NCBI GenBank assembly: GCA_944472135.2 | Contig: CALYDD020000358.1 | Span: 1-64,000 of the forward strand | DNA from: Trichobilharzia regenti | Taxonomy: Eukaryota; Platyhelminthes; Trematoda; Strigeidida; Schistosomatidae | Direction of reading: 5' to 3' | DNA length: 64,000 nt | Shown here: piece after piece, positions 61,101-64,000 of the stretch | Layout: each line of letters opens with the position of its first letter | How positions within the stretch are numbered: the stretch's first letter is position 1 | Notes under the pieces: model-generated | Database searches by the model: none | The model's input: the letters and a program-made list of their open reading frames with translations, nothing else | What the model was told of the DNA's origin: nothing | Program-made: the position numbers and the translations under genes

Positions 61101-62597
61101 ATGACGCAGGCTGGTGAAAGCCTTCGGGAAGCCAGTCAGCCGATGTGCCTTCTTTCGATGAAAGCAAAAGTAAGGATGGGTACCTGGAATGTTCGTACAA
61201 TGTACGAAACTGGAAAGGCTGCCCAGATAGCCGCTGAAATGAGAAGGTACAGAATAGAAGTGTTGGGAATCTGCGAAAGCAGATGGAACGGAACTGGAAG
61301 GTGCCAACTACCTACTGGAGGGACAGTAATCTATTCCGGCCACTCAGAGGACAACCACGAGCACACCGAGGGAGTGGCCATCATGATGTCACCAACAGCA
61401 ACCAAAGCTCTCATGCAGTGGGAACCAATCTCCTCCAGGATAATGACAGCCAGGTTCAACTCAAAAGGAAGGAAAGTTACAGTCATTCAATGCTATGCGC
61501 CTACAAACGTCTCAGAACAAGAGAAGAAGGAGGCGTTCTACAGACAACTACAAGCAATAATGGACAACGTCCCAAATGGCGATATCAAAATCCTGATGGG
61601 CGACATGAATGCGAAGCTGGGAGGAGACAACACAGGAAGAGAACTCACCATGGGTCGTGAGGCCCTCGGTGAAATGAACGACAATGGTGAACTCTTCTCA
61701 GACTTCTGCGCCTTCAATGATTTGGTGATTGGCGGTAGTGTGTTCAAACACAAGGATATACACAAGACGACATGGATTTCACCAGATGGAAACACCAAGA
61801 ATCAAATAGACTTCATCTCAATTTCAAGAAAGTGGAGACGGAGCCTACTGGACACAAGGTCAAGGAGAGGAGCAGATGTGGGTTCAGACCACTATCTAGT
61901 AGAAGGGACTTTCAAGGTGAAACTAAAAGCCTCGAGGATAGCTGGGGATAGGCCACAATGCAAGTTCAACACTCAGAAACTGAAGGACACAACCACAAAA
62001 GACACTTTCACTGCAACTGTCAGAGCAAAGCAGGAAACACTACGCGACAGCACTGAAGAATCATGCGTGGAAGAACATTGGAAGTCTCTGAAGGCGATTC
62101 TCAACGAAACGTGTTCAACGGTTCTAGGAAGAAAGAAGAGACAAGACAAGGAATGGCTCTCAACGGACACTTGGAAATTAATAGAAGAGAGGAGAATGGT
62201 GAAAGAGAAAATGATTCAATGCAAGGACGGACAGGAGAAGGAGACGATGAGCTCAACTTACAAAGCATTGGACAAAGAAGTGAAGAAGAGTGCTAGGAAG
62301 GACAAAAGACGATTCTACGACAATCTAGCTACTGAAGCTGAAAAGGCAGCAGGCAAAAGGGACCTGAGGACACTATATCAGATAACCAAATCTCTATCCG
62401 GGAAGAGATCAACACAAGCGAAACCTATAAAAGACAGCCAAGGGAAGCCCATTACCAAGGAAGAAAAACAGATTAAACAATGGGCGGATCACTTCAAAGG
62501 ACTCTTGAACCGACCGTCACCCGTCCAGAAATACCAACAACAGCGCGCACACAACTGCAAGTTGACACCAATCCCCCAACGAGAGCTGAAGTCTTGA
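61101..62597 (+). pseudogene. RTE endonuclease domain and linker, unit B
   Basis: 498 codons, 62 more than in unit A because the stop at unit A codon 437 is absent. All endonuclease motifs are present: WNVRTM, CESRW, GDMN, QIDFI, SDH. The consensus-like GTWNVRTM and GDMNAKLG are kept. The frame then shifts before the reverse transcriptase region (frame change between 62480 and 62597, shared with unit A). Confidence 0.85.
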
Positions 62598-63926
62598 ACG
62601 CAATCAAGCTTCTGAAAGCTGGAAAAGCAGCCGGACCAGATGGAATACCCCCTGAAGCACTGAAAGCGGACCCAGAGACTACAGCAGACATGCTGACTCC
62701 ATTATTGCAAAAGGTCTGGAAGGAGGGAAAGGTGCCTACTGACTGGAGGAAAGGTTACCTCGTGAAACTACCAAAGAAGGGCGACTTAGGCCTTACTCTG
62801 CAAGAACTGGCGAGGAATCATGCTCCTATCGACGCCAAGTAAAATCCTGAGTCGCATCATCCTGGAGAGATTAAAGGACGCACTGGAGACAGAACTCCGA
62901 CCAGAACAAGCTGGATTCAGGAAAGGCAAATCATGTACTGACCAAATTGCAACTCTACGCATCATCATCGAACAAAGCATGGAATGGCAATCAAACCTCT
63001 ACCTCAACTTTATAGACTTTGAGAAGGCCTTCGACAGCGTTGATCGTGAAGTAATTTGGAAATTACTCGAGTACTATGGCGTACCCCAAATATTCATCAA
63101 CCTTATTCAACAGCTGTACGACAACGGCCCATGTCAAGTGATCCACAACGGAGAACTCAGCGAGGCGTTTGGAGTAAACACAGGAGTCAGACAAGGGTGC
63201 TAATTTTCACCAATGATATTCCTAATTGTGGTGGACTGGATTATGCGTCAGACAGTGGGAAAAGAGAAGACAGGAATATCCTGGACCGACGTGAAGAACC
63301 TAGAAGACCTGGATTTCGCGCGTGGATTATTTATGTTTGATGTCACACACAATCGAAGACTTACAAGCGAAAACCGACAAACTGGTCGAAGAAGCAGCAG
63401 AGACAGGACTCCAGGTAAACATAGACAAGACGGAGGTTATGAAAATAACCAACCAACAACAGCAACAGCATCCAACGTCAATCACCATCAACGGGAGGGA
63501 TTTGAAAGAGGTTACTTCATTCATCACTTATCTAGGGAGCATTGTCTCAACTACAGGAGGAGCGGACGAGGATGTCAAATCGAGCGAGATTCGTGGGGGG
63601 CGAGAAACACATTCATCAACCTGAAATCAATCTGGAAATCTTCGTCACTCAGCACCGCCAACAAAATTCGGATTTTCAATACAAACGTAAAGTCAGTTCT
63701 TCTATACGGATCAGAAACTTGGCGGGTCGGTTACAAAGAATATTTCCAACAGCCTGTTGCAGACCTTTACCAACAACTGTCTTCGCTCTATACTGAAGAT
63801 CAGATGGCCGGAAAGAATCACCAACAAGGAATTATGGGAACAAACAATGCAAGAACCAATCGCCCAACAAATATGCAGGGGAAAGTGGAGATGGATTGGA
63901 CACTCGCTGAGGAGACCGCTGGGTGA
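62480..63926 (+). pseudogene. RTE reverse transcriptase remains, unit B
   Basis: In pieces: AAGPDGIPPEALKA (62630), a frame change after GDLGL near 62795, FIDFEKAFDSVDR (63010), GVRQGC then a stop at 63201, a destroyed FADD motif (FARG) near 63317, and VLLYGSETWR near 63700. The motif C loss, the stop after GVRQGC and the GDLGL frameshift are shared with unit A. Confidence 0.85.
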
Positions 63927-64000
63927 CATCGCGCGTCAAGCCCTCGAGTGGAACCCGAAAGGGAAGCGGCGTGTGGGACGTCCAAGGGTGACATGGAGGA

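Larger units (their letters stand above)
41364..64000. repeat. Tandem segmental duplication, unit B (cut by window end)
   Basis: Second copy of 17764 onwards. It reaches the window end inside the RTE. The unit A material from about 40487 to 41363 would be expected next, beyond the window. Confidence 0.95.
60888..64000 (+). mobile_element. RTE-type retrotransposon, unit B, cut by window end
   Basis: Copy of 37302-40556 with target-site duplication GTCTACCT at 60880-60887. The 3' end lies outside the window. Confidence 0.88.

Noticed and set aside
17764..64000. Simple assembly duplication of two haplotypes
   Set aside because: Not excluded, but the sharp breakpoint in a retroelement, the clustered divergence and the private lesions fit a real tandem duplication better; raw reads are needed to decide.

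Overview
The window looks like nuclear DNA of a trematode, most probably a blood fluke close to Schistosoma. It is AT-rich and almost devoid of long genes. It carries tRNA-headed retroposons with hammerhead-ribozyme cores of the Sm-alpha type, a Penelope-like GIY-YIG endonuclease fragment, RTE-type non-LTR retrotransposons, and a minus-strand gene with a signal-peptide first exon followed by tiny phase-1 exons, the layout of schistosome micro-exon genes (MEGs). The species cannot be fixed from the sequence.

Layout. (1) 1-10928: a head-to-tail satellite, about 27.7 monomers of 393-395 bp. Each monomer holds, on the minus strand, a tRNA-like pol III promoter module abutting a hammerhead-like fold. 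(2) 10929-17763: single-copy flank. It holds a 5'-truncated RTE 3' end that abuts the satellite, an inverted repeat, a solo diverged satellite monomer in the opposite orientation, and the 3' micro-exons of the MEG-like gene. (3) 17764-41363: unit A of a large tandem duplication. (4) 41364-64000: unit B, about 99% identical, cut by the window end. The offset drifts from 23600 to 23586 bp.

Each unit holds the 5' half of the MEG-like gene (minus), a tRNA-headed SINE with a clear target-site duplication whose body matches the 5' and 3' ends of the resident RTE, an Sm-alpha-like element with a hammerhead that fits the consensus, an inverted pair of Penelope-like 3' ends with a SINE between them, several decayed repeats, and a full-length but dead RTE.

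The complete MEG-like gene can only be read from unit A leftwards into the flank (30652 to about 13664). Unit B repeats the promoter, exon 1 and the first micro-exons but has no copy of the 3' exons, so it is a 5'-partial duplicate. Most short ORFs in the window are chance frames or fall inside repeats. All functional statements are inferred by reading; nothing was searched or folded by computer.
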